Of a stretch of 64,000 nt of DNA, positions 33,919-43,164 are shown piece after piece; the first letter of the stretch is position 1; each line of letters opens with the position of its first letter. Position numbers and translations under genes: made by a program. Source of the DNA: Pseudomonadota bacterium (lineage in GTDB: Bacteria > Pseudomonadota > Gammaproteobacteria > Burkholderiales > JABEVD01); NCBI GenBank assembly GCA_021802545.1, contig JAJZRS010000002.1:60546-124545 (forward strand), in the 5' to 3' direction. The notes under the pieces were generated by a model that saw only the letters and a program-made list of their open reading frames with translations, had not been told where the DNA came from and made no database searches.

Positions 33919-35067
33919 TCACTTCACCCAGAACTTCAGCAGGATTGACGAAAGCAGCGCGCAGCCTGCCGAGAAAGCGAAGGCGAATGGATAGCTTAGG
34001 TACTGCCAGAGCCACCCGAAAAAGAGGGATGAGGGAAGAAGGAAGAAACCCGTCACCAGATTGAACCAGCCGTAGGCCGTGCCGAGCTTGTCAGGCGGCG
34101 CGAAATCCGCCACATAGGCCTTTTCCGCCCCTTCGGTTGCCGCCATGAAAAGCCCGTAAAATGCAAAGAGCGGCCAGAGCAGCAGCGCGTTTCCGTCGAA
34201 TCCCATGACGAGATAGAAGAGGCCGTAGATCACCCAACCCCAGATGATCAGCCTCGATCTTCCGACCCTGTCGGACAAGGCGGACAACGGGGTGGAAAAG
34301 AGCATGGCGGAAAATGAAACAAGCGCCCAGAGCAGCGGCACCTGGTAGTCTTGGAGCCCGAGATCCTTCGCTCTCAGCAGCAGGAAAAGGTTGGAGGAAT
34401 TGCCGAGCGTGAAAAGCGCAAGAACAACGAGATAGCGCCTGAAAGCGCGTGGAAAACCTGCCAGGCTCCATTCGATTCTCACGGGTCCTGAAGGCGCCCT
34501 TTCGGGTTCCTTCAGGAAAAGCGCCAATGATACCGCGAGGGCCCCTGGAATCGCGGACCACAGCAGCACATGCCGAATAGGCACATGCTGAGAAAGCAGC
34601 AGTGAAGCCAGTAACGGCCCCAAGACCGCCCCCGCGTTGTCCATGCTCCTGTGAAAACCGAAAGCGAGCCCTCGTCTCTCCTTGTCGACGCTGAGCGCGA
34701 GCATCGCGTCCCTCGGGGATGTCCTGAGCCCCTTTCCCAGCCTGTCCGCAAAGCGCAAAACAAGCACGATGGGCCATGAAGCGGCGAAAGCCATCAACGG
34801 TTTGGCCAGCGAAGCCAACCCGTACCCGCCGACGACAAGTCCCTTTCCCGCATTCAACCTGTCCGAAAGCATGCCCGAAAAAAGCTTCAGGAGGCTTCCC
34901 GTGGCCTCAGCCACCCCCTCGATGATCCCCATTGCGCCAGGGCCCGCCATGGCCGCGATATAAAGCGGAAGAACGGCATAGACGAGCTCGCTCGCCCCGT
35001 CGTTGAAGAGGCTCACCAGTCCCAGCAGCCATACCGCCCTGGGCAGGCTGAATATCGAATTGCTCAT
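33919..35067 (-). CDS. MFS transporter
   Basis: A 382-residue major facilitator protein with about twelve hydrophobic segments. The loop 2-3 MFS signature is seen as GMLSDRLNAGKGLVVGGY, with a second copy-like segment ALSDRVGRSRLIIWG in the C-terminal half. RFADRLGKGLRTSPRDAML resembles MFS proteins annotated as drug or sugar-efflux carriers of the YfcJ/nitrate-like type. Substrate is not predictable. It is divergent from the alkA-like gene. Confidence 0.85.
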   Translation of the reverse strand: MSNSIFSLPRAVWLLGLVSLFNDGASELVYAVLPLYIAAMAGPGAMGIIEGVAEATGSLLKLFSGMLSDRLNAGKGLVVGGYGLASLAKPLMAFAASWPIVLVLRFADRLGKGLRTSPRDAMLALSVDKERRGLAFGFHRSMDNAGAVLGPLLASLLLSQHVPIRHVLLWSAIPGALAVSLALFLKEPERAPSGPVRIEWSLAGFPRAFRRYLVVLALFTLGNSSNLFLLLRAKDLGLQDYQVPLLWALVSFSAMLFSTPLSALSDRVGRSRLIIWGWVIYGLFYLVMGFDGNALLLWPLFAFYGLFMAATEGAEKAYVADFAPPDKLGTAYGWFNLVTGFFLLPSSLFFGWLWQYLSYPFAFAFSAGCALLSSILLKFWVK

Positions 35068-35103
35068 GCGCCCATTCTATTCGATTTCGGATAGAATCGG
35101 CTC

Positions 35104-35712
35104 ATGGAAAAACCAGACTACTGGAAAGAAGCGAAAGCATCCCTCGCTGCCCGTGACGCCGTCCTCGCGAAAATCATCACGGCTCATCCCGAGGCCATCC
35201 TGAAAAGGCGTCACGAACCCTTTGCCACGCTCGCACGATCCATCGTCGGCCAGCAGATCTCGATCAAGGCGGCCGATTCGGTCTGGGCGAAGCTGCTTGC
35301 CAGGATAGGGACGGTCACGCCTCAAAACATGCTCGCCTGCACCCATTTGCGCGAATGCGGGCTCTCCGCGCGCAAGATCGAATACCTGACGGATCTTTCT
35401 GTGCACTTTTCCGAAGGGCATCTCGAGAAATGGGAGGAAAAGGCAGACGAAGAGCTGATCGGTGCGCTCGTGAAGATCAGGGGGATAGGACGCTGGACGG
35501 CGGAAATGTTCCTGATCTTTCAGGGATTGCGTCCCGACGTTTTTCCGCTCGACGATCTCGGGCTGAGGCGCGCGATCTGCCTGCATTACAATCAGGGAAA
35601 CGCCCTGGAAAAGAAGCAACTGATTGAAATTTCGGAACGCTGGCGGCCCTGGCGCTCGGTCGCGACCTGGTATTTGTGGCGCAGCCTCGATCCAGTTCCC
35701 GTCGAATACTAG
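35104..35712 (+). CDS. DNA-3-methyladenine glycosylase II-like (AlkA family)
   Basis: A 202-residue HhH-GPD DNA glycosylase. Seen: [16 protein letters not shown], the helix-hairpin-helix [15 protein letters not shown] and the catalytic aspartate in [12 protein letters not shown]. It is shorter than E. coli AlkA because the N-terminal TBP-like domain is missing; this compact form is common. It removes alkylated purines in base-excision repair. Its last bases overlap the convergent lolD stop. Confidence 0.9.
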   Translation: MEKPDYWKEAKASLAARDAVLAKIITAHPEAILKRRHEPFATLARSIVGQQISIKAADSVWAKLLARIGTVTPQNMLACTHLRECGLSARKIEYLTDLSVHFSEGHLEKWEEKADEELIGALVKIRGIGRWTAEMFLIFQGLRPDVFPLDDLGLRRAICLHYNQGNALEKKQLIEISERWRPWRSVATWYLWRSLDPVPVEY

Positions 35713-36380
35713 ATCAGTTTCCCGTCGACCAGCCTCAATACCCTGCCGCAGCGCCTGGCGAGACTCTCGTCGTGGGTGACGATGACGAGGCTGGTGGAGA
35801 GGCTCGCATTGAGACCCAGCATCAGCTCGAACATCGATTCAGCGGTGTGCCGGTCCAGGTTACCTGTCGGCTCGTCGGCGAGCACCGCCGAAGGATTCGT
35901 CACCAGCGCCCGTGCAAGCGCTGCGCGGCTCCTCTCCCCGCCAGAAAGCTCGCCCGGCTTGTGCTCGAGCCTTTTCGCAAGCCCCACCTTTTCCAGCATC
36001 TGTGCAGCCCTGTCCCTTGCCTCGGCCTTCCCCATCCTTCTGATGAGAAGCGGCATGGACACGTTTTCCAGGGCCGTGAATTCAGGCAGGAGGTGATGGA
36101 ACTGGTAGACGAAGCCAAGGAAACGGTTCCTGATCTCGCCGCGCGCGGCGTCCGATAACTGCTCGAGATTCCGTCCCGATATCCTCACCTCGCCCGAAGT
36201 CTGCGAATCGAGACCGCCCAGAATGTGCAGAAGGGTGCTCTTTCCCGAGCCCGATGCGCCGATGATGGCGACGCTCTCGCCCGGCATCACGTCAAGATCG
36301 ATGCCGAGCAGCACGGGCACTTCCGTCTTCCCCTGCATGTAGATCTTTTTCAGACCCTTGCACGAAATCACTTCACTCAT
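35709..36380 (-). CDS. lolD: Lipoprotein-releasing ABC transporter ATPase LolD
   Basis: A 223-residue ABC ATPase. Walker [11 protein letters not shown]-loop [17 protein letters not shown], signature [15 protein letters not shown] (usually [11 protein letters not shown]), Walker [14 protein letters not shown]-loop VTHD. The [16 protein letters not shown] stretch is characteristic of LolD. It works with LolC/E to extract lipoproteins from the inner membrane for LolA. It overlaps the permease gene by eight bases. Confidence 0.94.
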   Translation of the reverse strand: MSEVISCKGLKKIYMQGKTEVPVLLGIDLDVMPGESVAIIGASGSGKSTLLHILGGLDSQTSGEVRISGRNLEQLSDAARGEIRNRFLGFVYQFHHLLPEFTALENVSMPLLIRRMGKAEARDRAAQMLEKVGLAKRLEHKPGELSGGERSRAALARALVTNPSAVLADEPTGNLDRHTAESMFELMLGLNASLSTSLVIVTHDESLARRCGRVLRLVDGKLI

Positions 36381-37617
36381 AGCGCAACGCCTCGGCAGGG
36401 TTCAGGCGGGATGCGCGCCAGCTCGGATAGAGCGTCGCGAAGAAGCTCAGGAATAGGGACAGGATCGTGATCGAGACCACGTCAGATCCTTCCAGGCTGG
36501 AAGGCACCTCAGAGATGTAGTAGACGTCCTTGGCCAGGAAATGGGTATGGAACACCTTCTCGATGAAGGGAACGATGACGTCGATGTTGACTGCGATGAG
36601 CACGCCGAAAAAGACGCCCAGCAGCGTGCCGACGACGCCGATCAGCGCCCCCTGGACGACGAATATCTTCATGATGCTGGCAGGGGAAGCGCCCAATGTC
36701 CTCAGAATCGCGATGTCGGCCTGCTTGTCGGTCACCATCATGACGAGGGTCGAGACGATGTTGAAGGTCGCGACCGCCACGATCAGAAAGAGGATGATGA
36801 ACATGACGTTCTTCTCGATTTTCACTGCCCTGAAGAAATTGGCATGCTGGCGCGTCCAGTCGGTGACCGTGTCCTCGGGCGGCAGCTGCTGTGCAAGCTG
36901 GTCGGCCACCCGGGGCGCGAGATCGAGATCATGCAGCTTCAGCCTGACCCCGGTGACCGCATCCCCCATCCTGTAGAGGCGCTGGGCATCGGAAAGATCG
37001 ATCAGCGCGAGCCCGCTGTCGAATTCGTACATGCCGACTTCGAATATGCCCACCACGGTGAACTGCTTGAGGCGCGGCAGGATGCCGGCAGGCGTCACCT
37101 GCCCCTGGGGCGCGATCAGGATCACCTTGTCTCCCAGGGATGCGCCTATCGAACGCGCGACCTCGGAACCGAGAACGATGCCGAATTCTCCCGGCTTGAG
37201 ATTTTCCAGGCTGCCCTTTTTCATGTGGCTGCCGATGTCGGCCACCCTGTCTTCGTCCTGAGGCAATATTCCCCTGACGAAAACGCCCTGAACCGACTGG
37301 TCGAGGGAAAGCATGCCCTGGGCGAGCACATAAGGCGCGGCCGCCTCAACTTGCGGATGCTTGGAGGCGATTTTCGCCACATCCTGCCAGTTCGCGAGCA
37401 GATTGTTGTCGGCGGAAATCTCCACATGCGCCGCAACGCCGAGTATCCTCGAGCGCAATTCCTTCTGGAACCCGTTCATGACGGAGAGCACGACGATCAA
37501 TGCAGCCACGCCGAGGGCGATGCCGACCATCGATATCAGCGAAATGAAGGAGATGAAATGGTTGCGCCTTTTCGCCCGCGTATAGCGCAGTCCGACAAAA
37601 AGCTCGTATGGCAGCAC
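36373..37617 (-). CDS. lolC: Lipoprotein-releasing ABC transporter permease LolC/LolE
   Basis: A 414-residue permease. N-terminal [26 protein letters not shown] is the LolC/E hallmark; one transmembrane helix, a large periplasmic domain, then three C-terminal helices ([50 protein letters not shown]). I chose GTG 37617 because LolC/E proteins start at the PYELF segment; an upstream GTG at 37668 is possible. Only one permease gene is present here, so it may act as a homodimer (LolF-like) or pair with a distant LolE. Confidence 0.9.
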   Translation of the reverse strand: MLPYELFVGLRYTRAKRRNHFISFISLISMVGIALGVAALIVVLSVMNGFQKELRSRILGVAAHVEISADNNLLANWQDVAKIASKHPQVEAAAPYVLAQGMLSLDQSVQGVFVRGILPQDEDRVADIGSHMKKGSLENLKPGEFGIVLGSEVARSIGASLGDKVILIAPQGQVTPAGILPRLKQFTVVGIFEVGMYEFDSGLALIDLSDAQRLYRMGDAVTGVRLKLHDLDLAPRVADQLAQQLPPEDTVTDWTRQHANFFRAVKIEKNVMFIILFLIVAVATFNIVSTLVMMVTDKQADIAILRTLGASPASIMKIFVVQGALIGVVGTLLGVFFGVLIAVNIDVIVPFIEKVFHTHFLAKDVYYISEVPSSLEGSDVVSITILSLFLSFFATLYPSWRASRLNPAEALRYE

Positions 37618-37690
37618 GTTTGAAATTTCGAAAAAATGAGAAGTTTGACACAAGGATGAAGGTCCCACAAATTTCGATTAAACTTGCTGC

Positions 37691-38653
37691 ATGAAATGCC
37701 ATGTCCTGATCCCGAATCTTTTTCTTCCCGCCAGCGAATTCAAGATCGATCCTCTGCCGAACCTCGAAACCCTGATATCGAGGGGGGAGCGGACGCGGCT
37801 TGAAGCCATGGGATTCGAGGAATGGCTCTTCAATGCTTTCGGTGTGGCGAAGCAGCAGGACTGGCCGGCAGCCTCGCTCCACAGGGCTGAGCCAGGCTAC
37901 TGGCTGCGCGCCGATCCCGTCCATCTTCAATTGCGGCGAGACTGGCTGGCCCTGCTTCAGGCCGATATTGCGCAGGAAGAAGCCTGTTCTCTCGTCGATT
38001 CGCTCAACCGGCATTTCGAAGTCGACGGGTTGCGCTTTTACATCGAGCGCCCTGATGCCTGGCTGTTGAAGCTCCCGGATTCGCCCGACCTGTCGACAGT
38101 ATCCTTGATGCAGGCCATCGGCAGGAATGTCGACGACTGCCTTCCCAAGGGGACGGATGCGATGCGCATGGCCGCGCTCATGAACGAAATCCAGTTGCTG
38201 TTTCACGACCATCCGGTCAATTCGAACCGCGATTTTCCGGTCAACAGCGTCTGGTTCTGGGGAGGCGGCATTTTGCCTGAGGTAAAGCCGTCAGGCTATG
38301 CTTCGGTTTCATCCGACAATACGCTCGCCAAGGCAATCGCCGAACGTTCCGGAACCCCGTGCCTGTCTATAGCGGAAAATGCGAGCGGCTGGCTCGCTTC
38401 GCTTGCCGAAGGGGAACACCTCGTGATCCTGGAAGATCTGATGCTCCCCGCAAGATACGGCGACGGGAACGAATGGGACAAGCGGCTCAGGCGGCTGGAA
38501 ATCGCCTGGTTCGGGCCGCTTCTTGATGCCGTCAAAAACGGGCTCGATCTTGCCATCATCGACAACGAAATCGGCGTGCGGTTCGATACGAAAAAGCACG
38601 ATCTCTGGAAATTCTGGAAAAGGGCGCGGCCTGTCCTCGATTGCCTGAAATGA
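37691..38653 (+). CDS. RpfE-like protein (phosphoglycerate mutase-related, regulatory)
   Basis: A 320-residue protein. It resembles the RpfE/cofactor-independent phosphoglycerate mutase-like proteins that precede recJ in Beta- and Gammaproteobacteria. Seen: CHVLIPNLFLP at the start, LMNEIQLLFHDHPVN and NSVWFWGGGILPE, the segment that identifies this group. The metal ligands of true phosphoglycerate mutase are not obvious, so a catalytic role is doubtful. It overlaps recJ (ATGA). Confidence 0.8.
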   Translation: MKCHVLIPNLFLPASEFKIDPLPNLETLISRGERTRLEAMGFEEWLFNAFGVAKQQDWPAASLHRAEPGYWLRADPVHLQLRRDWLALLQADIAQEEACSLVDSLNRHFEVDGLRFYIERPDAWLLKLPDSPDLSTVSLMQAIGRNVDDCLPKGTDAMRMAALMNEIQLLFHDHPVNSNRDFPVNSVWFWGGGILPEVKPSGYASVSSDNTLAKAIAERSGTPCLSIAENASGWLASLAEGEHLVILEDLMLPARYGDGNEWDKRLRRLEIAWFGPLLDAVKNGLDLAIIDNEIGVRFDTKKHDLWKFWKRARPVLDCLK

Positions 38654-40341
38654 AAAAAGTCGCTTCAAGGCCCTATGCTGCGGACGCCTTCGAAAATTTG
38701 AAGGCTGCAGGCATCGACCCCATTCTGGCGCGGATCTATGCCGCGCGCGGCATCCTGTCGGCAAGCGAGCTCGATTCCGGCCTGGATGCCCTGGTTCCCT
38801 TCGACAAGCTGAAAAACGCCGTGGAAATGGGCGGAATACTGGCCGATGCGATCGATGAAAAAAAGCGCATCCTGATCGTCGCAGACTACGACAGCGACGG
38901 CGCAACCGCATGCGCAGTCGGCATGCTTGCGCTTTCCGAAATGGGCGCGATCGTCGATTATCTCGTCCCCAACCGCTTCGAATACGGCTACGGTCTCACG
39001 CCCGAAATCGTCCGGCTCGCCAAATCGAGGGAACCCGACTACATCGTCACGGTCGACAACGGCATCGCCAGCGTGGAAGGCGTCATGGAGGCGAACAGAC
39101 TGGGCATTCCCGTGCTCGTCACCGATCACCATCTTCCCGGGGACGCGCTTCCCGAAGCATTGTGCATCGTGAACCCCAACCAGCCGGGCTGCCCGTTTCC
39201 GAGCAAGCACCTCGCCGGGGTGGGCGTCATGTTCTACGTCATGCTCGCCCTTCGAGCCGAACTGAGGAACAGGGGCAGGCGGGTTCCCAATCTCGCAGCA
39301 CTGCTCGACCTTGTGGCCCTGGGCACGGTAGCCGATGTCGTCAGGCTCGACAAGAACAACAGGATACTGGTTTCCCAGGGACTGAAGCGGATCAGGGATG
39401 GCCGCGCGAACCCCGGCGTGCTCGCGCTCTTTTCGGTGGCCAGGCGCGATGCGAGAAAGGCCTCCTCCTTCGACCTGGGCTTCATGCTCGGCCCCAGGCT
39501 CAACGCGGCAGGCCGGATGGAAGACATGGCGCTCGGCATCGACTGCCTGATTGGCCGGGATTTCGCCAAGGCGCTGGAGGCGGCGCAAAGGCTGGACGAT
39601 TTGAACAGGGAAAGGAAATCGGTCGAATCAATCATGCAGGAAGATGCACTGGCCATTTTGGAATCGTGCGAAAATCCTCCCGGCTACAGCATCAGCTTGT
39701 TCGATCCCAATTGGCACCAAGGCATCATCGGGATACTGGCGTCCCGCATCAAGGAAAAATTCCATCGGCCGTCGTTCGCATTCGCCAGGGGAGGCGAGGG
39801 GGAGATCAAGGGATCGGGAAGGTCGATCACTGGGTTCCATATACGCGATGCGCTCGATCTCGTCGCAAAACACCATCCGGGCCTCATCCTGAAATTCGGC
39901 GGGCACGCTGCGGCTGCAGGGCTCACGATACGCGAAGAGAATTTCGAACTGTTCGGACGCGCCTTCGAGGAAACCGCAAGCAGCCTCCTTTCCGAGTCCG
40001 ATCTCGAGCGCCTGTTCGAAACCGACGGCATGCTCGATGAAGAACAGATGACCCTCGATCTGGCCAAGAAGATTGAAGCCATGAGCTGGGGACAAGGGTT
40101 TCCCGAACCGGGCTTCGAAGGGTTCTTTTCAGTCGAGCAGCAGAGAATCGTCGGCGAGAAGCATTTGAAGCTGAAGCTGAGGTATGCGGACAAGGTGTTC
40201 GATGCGATGCTTTTTTTCCATCCGGACCCATTGCCGGACAGAATACGCGCAATCTATTCCTTGTCCGTCAATGACTACAACGGATCGACAAGCCTTCAAC
40301 TCGTCATCAGGCAATGTATTCCTGAGCTTCCTTCAGCATGA
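38650..40341 (+). CDS. recJ: Single-stranded-DNA-specific exonuclease RecJ
   Basis: A 563-residue 5'-3' exonuclease of the DHH family. Seen: VADYDSDGATACAVG (DHH motif I, here DYDSDG), VTVDNGIAS, VTDHHLPGD (DHH), LVALGTVADVV and the DHHA1 glycine-rich GGHAAAAGLTI. Acts in recombination, mismatch and base-excision repair. Start ATG 38650 overlaps the rpfE-like stop. The last 35 bases overlap the convergent cyclic-nucleotide-binding gene. Confidence 0.96.
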   Translation: MKKVASRPYAADAFENLKAAGIDPILARIYAARGILSASELDSGLDALVPFDKLKNAVEMGGILADAIDEKKRILIVADYDSDGATACAVGMLALSEMGAIVDYLVPNRFEYGYGLTPEIVRLAKSREPDYIVTVDNGIASVEGVMEANRLGIPVLVTDHHLPGDALPEALCIVNPNQPGCPFPSKHLAGVGVMFYVMLALRAELRNRGRRVPNLAALLDLVALGTVADVVRLDKNNRILVSQGLKRIRDGRANPGVLALFSVARRDARKASSFDLGFMLGPRLNAAGRMEDMALGIDCLIGRDFAKALEAAQRLDDLNRERKSVESIMQEDALAILESCENPPGYSISLFDPNWHQGIIGILASRIKEKFHRPSFAFARGGEGEIKGSGRSITGFHIRDALDLVAKHHPGLILKFGGHAAAAGLTIREENFELFGRAFEETASSLLSESDLERLFETDGMLDEEQMTLDLAKKIEAMSWGQGFPEPGFEGFFSVEQQRIVGEKHLKLKLRYADKVFDAMLFFHPDPLPDRIRAIYSLSVNDYNGSTSLQLVIRQCIPELPSA

Positions 40342-40708
40342 CGTCCATGTTGCGCAGACGCTTTGCAATGACCTTCATCACGTGCACTGCAAAATTGGGC
40401 GTTTCCTGGACGAGAAACAGGAAGCGCTTGACGTCGATGGGCACGAGCGCGCAGTCGGTGACAGCCATCACCGTTGCCGTCCTCTCCACGTCGTCGACGA
40501 GCGCGAGTTCTCCAAGCATCGAGCCGGGCATCGCCTTTTCCACAACGGCGCTCCCAACCACGATGTCAGCCTCCCCGCTCATCAGCACGTACATGATGTT
40601 TCCTGGATCCCCCTCCTTGAAAACGTGTTCCCCTGCCGCAACGTGAATCAAGTCGGTCTCATGACGGAAAAGTTCTGTGAGATCCATGCCTTTATCCTTG
40701 ACGTCCAT
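40307..40708 (-). CDS. Stand-alone cyclic nucleotide-binding domain protein
   Basis: A 133-residue single cNMP-binding domain: beta-roll segment FKEGDPGNIMYVLMSGEADI, phosphate-binding cassette GSMLGELALVDDVERTATV, and a C-terminal helix. There is no DNA-binding or enzyme domain, so it is a regulatory subunit or a c-di-GMP/cAMP sensor working with a partner. The ATG at 40708 has AAGAGG nine bases upstream; a TTG at 40729 is the alternative start. Overlaps recJ by 35 bases. Confidence 0.82.
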   Translation of the reverse strand: MDVKDKGMDLTELFRHETDLIHVAAGEHVFKEGDPGNIMYVLMSGEADIVVGSAVVEKAMPGSMLGELALVDDVERTATVMAVTDCALVPIDVKRFLFLVQETPNFAVHVMKVIAKRLRNMDVMLKEAQEYIA

Positions 40709-40792
40709 GTTCTTAAGCCTCTTATTCAATTTGTCGAGATTAACACAATGGCAAAACTTGTTTCAACAGCTTCAGCTTCCCTTAACTTTTCC

Positions 40793-40807
40793 GTAACATG
40801 ATGTTAC
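40793..40807. promoter_or_regulatory. Palindrome between divergent cNMP and glycine-zipper genes
   Basis: GTAACA-TGA-TGTTAC, a perfect 6-3-6 inverted repeat about 78 bases before the glycine-zipper gene start and 85 before the cNMP gene start. Possible shared operator. Confidence 0.4.
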
Positions 40808-40884
40808 ACAGCATCCTTCGCTCGGATGATAAACTATCTTTCAGTATTGCACTCTAACTGGGTGATGCTTCCACAGGAGAAATC

Positions 40885-41361
40885 ATGAAACTCGCCGTAT
40901 TCTGCCTTACCTCTATCGCTGCAGTAGCAGCGCAAGCTTCGGACTTCACCGACACGGCCAAGGTCGTATCCTCGAGGCCCATCTATCAAAGCTATACGAC
41001 CCAGGAATGCCGCACTGTGACCACGGCGCCACAACCCCAGGCTCAAGGGGAGCGGCAGATGGGCGGGTCGATACTGGGCGGCGTCGTGGGCGGCCTGCTC
41101 GGTGCACAGGTGGGCCAAGGCAGCGGCAGGACAGCCGCTGCGGCAGCAGGCGCAATCGCGGGCGCGATCGCCGGGGACAGGATCCAGAACAACCCAGCCC
41201 AGGCCGCCGCCCCCCAGTCGCAGCAGGTTTGCCATGACGTGCAGCGCCAGGAAATCAGCGGCTATGAAGTCCACTACATCTATGCCGGACACAGGGCTTC
41301 GACCGTCATGAGCTATCCCCCGGGAAACACGATCTCAATCGAAGTCACTGCAGTACAATAA
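40885..41361 (+). CDS. Glycine-zipper 2TM (17-kDa surface antigen-like) protein
   Basis: A 158-residue envelope protein. Signal peptide (cleavage near AAQA-S), a region around Cys42, then the glycine zipper GGSILGGVVGGLLGAQVGQG and AAGAIAGAIAGDRI typical of Rick_17kDa_Anti proteins, and a C-terminal beta domain with Cys116. Such proteins sit in or near the outer membrane and are linked to envelope integrity and stress. AGGAG precedes the ATG. A good terminator follows directly. Confidence 0.85.
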   Translation: MKLAVFCLTSIAAVAAQASDFTDTAKVVSSRPIYQSYTTQECRTVTTAPQPQAQGERQMGGSILGGVVGGLLGAQVGQGSGRTAAAAAGAIAGAIAGDRIQNNPAQAAAPQSQQVCHDVQRQEISGYEVHYIYAGHRASTVMSYPPGNTISIEVTAVQ

Positions 41362-41362
41362 G

Positions 41363-41387
41363 AAACGGCCGCGCAAGCGGCCGTTTT
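41363..41387 (+). terminator. Terminator after glycine-zipper gene
   Basis: Ten-pair stem AAACGGCCGC/GCGGCCGTTT with a GCAA tetraloop, ending in a TTTT run. The stem sits one base after the stop codon. Confidence 0.7.
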
Positions 41388-41450
41388 CATATCGAGAACC
41401 AATCGGGGAAATCCCCCTCTAACCTGACGTACTCAAACGAGGAGAAATTC

Positions 41451-41855
41451 ATGGATTATCAGATTGCACAACAACAAGCGATGCAGCTTCAGCAGCAATC
41501 CCAGGGCATCCAGCAGGAAATCCAGGCGCTCGCGCAACGTCTCAGGACGGAAGCCAAGGACGAGGCGACAGCGAGAGACCTTGCCATGGATCTGCGCTCT
41601 CTCGCGCTTGCCATCCAGGGCTATCAGCAATCCTCCACGCAGATGCTGCAGCAGATGGGGCAGTACATCCAGATGCTCGAGCAGCAGTTGCAGAATCAGC
41701 CTATGATGCAAAATCAGCCCATGATGCAGCCCAGAGGCTGGAATTCAGGGTTCGGCGGCGGCGGATTCATGGGCAACCTGGTCAGCGGTCTCGGGCTGGG
41801 TGCAGGCATCGGCATCGCAGAAGACATCGTGGGCGACATCTTCAATTCGTTCTGA
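41451..41855 (+). CDS. Q-rich, coiled-coil protein with glycine-rich hydrophobic tail
   Basis: A 134-residue protein of no named family. Residues 1-85 are glutamine-rich and predicted coiled-coil (IAQQQAMQLQQQSQGIQQEI), residues 83-95 hold a short QNQPMM repeat, and the tail is glycine-rich and hydrophobic (GFGGGGFMGNLVSGLGLGAG). The tail resembles those of YceI/YtfJ-unrelated envelope proteins and could insert into a membrane. GAGGAG precedes the ATG. Neighbours are the glycine-zipper protein and a diiron protein. Confidence 0.7.
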   Translation: MDYQIAQQQAMQLQQQSQGIQQEIQALAQRLRTEAKDEATARDLAMDLRSLALAIQGYQQSSTQMLQQMGQYIQMLEQQLQNQPMMQNQPMMQPRGWNSGFGGGGFMGNLVSGLGLGAGIGIAEDIVGDIFNSF

Positions 41856-41894
41856 CGCAATTCGGTTCGGAACGCCAGAGGCACGGGAATTCGA

Positions 41895-42734
41895 ATGATC
41901 GAACGCGGGCAGCGCAACTGGAAACTGGAAGACCTCGATTTTGGCGCCATACGCAAAAACCTGGCGGCAGGCGACGAATCCCTGTTCTATCTGCTTGCAT
42001 CTGCCTCCTTCGTCGAGATTCTTTCGGAGCTGTACACCGCAAACCTGATCGAACATTACCGGGGCGACGCTGACGCAGCGCGGTGGCTGGAGGAAACATG
42101 GGTTCAAGAAGAAGTCCGGCACGGCCAGGCGCTCAAGCGTTATGTAAACGCTGTCTGGCCCGAGTTCGACTGGGAAATGAGCTTCTCTAGGTTTTCGGAA
42201 GAATACGGCAGGCTCTGCTCGATGGAGAATCTAGAGCCGAGCAGGGCGCTTGAAATGGCTGCCCGGTGCGTTGTCGAAACGGGCACCTCCACGCTTTACC
42301 GCTGCCTGTACGACTATGTCGAAGAACCTGTGCTGAAGCAGCTTCTCGCCAACATCAAGGCTGACGAGGTCAGGCATTATGCCATGTTCCGCCGTCTTTT
42401 CGCCGAGCACAACCGGACGGAAGGGAAGGGCTTCATTTCCGTCCTCCATGTCGTCTGGAAGCGATTGATCGAGATCCGTGGAGAGGACGGCCACATCGCG
42501 TTCAAGCATGCCTATCTCGGCCGAGGCAACAATCCTGAGCATTTGGACAGAGAATGGAAAAAATTCAGGAAAGGCTTGAGGCAGCTGATGGCGCGCCATT
42601 ACCCGTTCAACATGGCGGTCGAAATGCTGCTCTCTTTCGTTCCGCTCGCCCATCCCTTGAAAAAACGGCTGGGAACCTTCCTGGTTCGCGCCGCCCGCCT
42701 TTTCGTGTCGAGCAGGGTCGAATTCACTTCCTGA
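41895..42734 (+). CDS. Ferritin-like diiron protein
   Basis: A 279-residue protein with a four-helix diiron pattern: Glu41, Glu72/Glu73 and His76 (QEEVRH), Glu128, Glu158 and His161 (ADEVRH). This is the ferritin-like/acyl-ACP desaturase-type arrangement of two ExxH sites. Substrate is unknown; relatives act as oxygenases, desaturases or hydroxylases. A basic amphipathic C-terminal part (LAHPLKKRLGTFLVRAARLF) may touch the membrane. The 3' end overlaps the convergent DUF2905 gene by 11 bases. Confidence 0.8.
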   Translation: MIERGQRNWKLEDLDFGAIRKNLAAGDESLFYLLASASFVEILSELYTANLIEHYRGDADAARWLEETWVQEEVRHGQALKRYVNAVWPEFDWEMSFSRFSEEYGRLCSMENLEPSRALEMAARCVVETGTSTLYRCLYDYVEEPVLKQLLANIKADEVRHYAMFRRLFAEHNRTEGKGFISVLHVVWKRLIEIRGEDGHIAFKHAYLGRGNNPEHLDREWKKFRKGLRQLMARHYPFNMAVEMLLSFVPLAHPLKKRLGTFLVRAARLFVSSRVEFTS

Positions 42735-42924
42735 AAAGCCAGAGGACGAGGGAAAGGATCACCGACACGATCAGACTGGTCGTGATCGGAAAATAGAAGC
42801 TGAAGCCCTTCCTTTGGATGCTGATGTCGCCTGGAAGATGGCCGAACCCCAGCCTTGCGATCCATGGCCAGAGGAGGCCGATCAGGATCAGTATGACGCC
42901 CAGAGCAATCAGCCATCTCGCCAT
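42724..42924 (-). CDS. DUF2905 small membrane protein
   Basis: A 66-residue protein with two hydrophobic segments (ALGVILILIGLLWPWI and TSLIVSVILSLVLWLF) separated by GHLPGDISIQRKGFSFYFP, the signature of DUF2905. Function is unknown. No strong ribosome site is visible. A tight hairpin precedes it, so translation or transcription may be restricted. Confidence 0.88.
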   Translation of the reverse strand: MARWLIALGVILILIGLLWPWIARLGFGHLPGDISIQRKGFSFYFPITTSLIVSVILSLVLWLFRK

Positions 42925-42932
42925 GGCTTGAA

Positions 42933-42956
42933 AGCGGCTCCCCTGGGGGAGCCGCT
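42933..42956 (-). terminator. Tight hairpin between 32-residue ORF and DUF2905
   Basis: Perfect AGCGGCTCCCC/GGGGAGCCGCT stem around a two-base centre. On the minus strand it follows the small ORF stop by five bases and is followed by TTTCAAG. It may act as a terminator or attenuator that limits readthrough into DUF2905. Confidence 0.5.
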
Positions 42957-42961
42957 GAAGC

Positions 42962-43060
42962 TTACTTGGTGCTTCCCCCGGAAATGAGCATGTAGAACGC
43001 CAAAAGGACGAACGGGGCAAAAAGGACATAAAATCCGTAGCTATTCATTGGGTCATTCAT
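42962..43060 (-). CDS. 32-residue single-pass membrane peptide
   Basis: ATG at 43060, stop TAA at 42962. A polar N-terminus (MNDPMNSYG) is followed by one hydrophobic helix (FYVLFAPFVLLAFYMLISG) and a short GSTK tail. GGAG lies eight bases before the ATG. This looks like a real small membrane protein, similar in shape to accessory subunits of oxidases or transporters, but I cannot name it. A possible promoter lies 70-100 bases upstream. Confidence 0.6.
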   Translation of the reverse strand: MNDPMNSYGFYVLFAPFVLLAFYMLISGGSTK

Positions 43061-43129
43061 TTCAGTATCTCCGAAATTATGGTGGATTTTTATGTACTGG
43101 AAAAACGAATCATAACCAATACCGTTCTG

Positions 43130-43158
43130 AGTATAACACCGTTTCAGAAATGTGTTGA
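43130..43158 (-). promoter_or_regulatory. Possible promoter for 32-residue membrane peptide
   Basis: On the minus strand: TCAACA (43158-43153), 17 bases, TATACT (43135-43130). The -10 is good, the -35 matches four of six. Confidence 0.4.
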
Positions 43159-43164
43159 AAAGTC

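Noticed and set aside
41699..41730. Short tandem repeat (QNQPMM coding)
   Set aside because: Only two copies within one gene; not a DNA repeat array.
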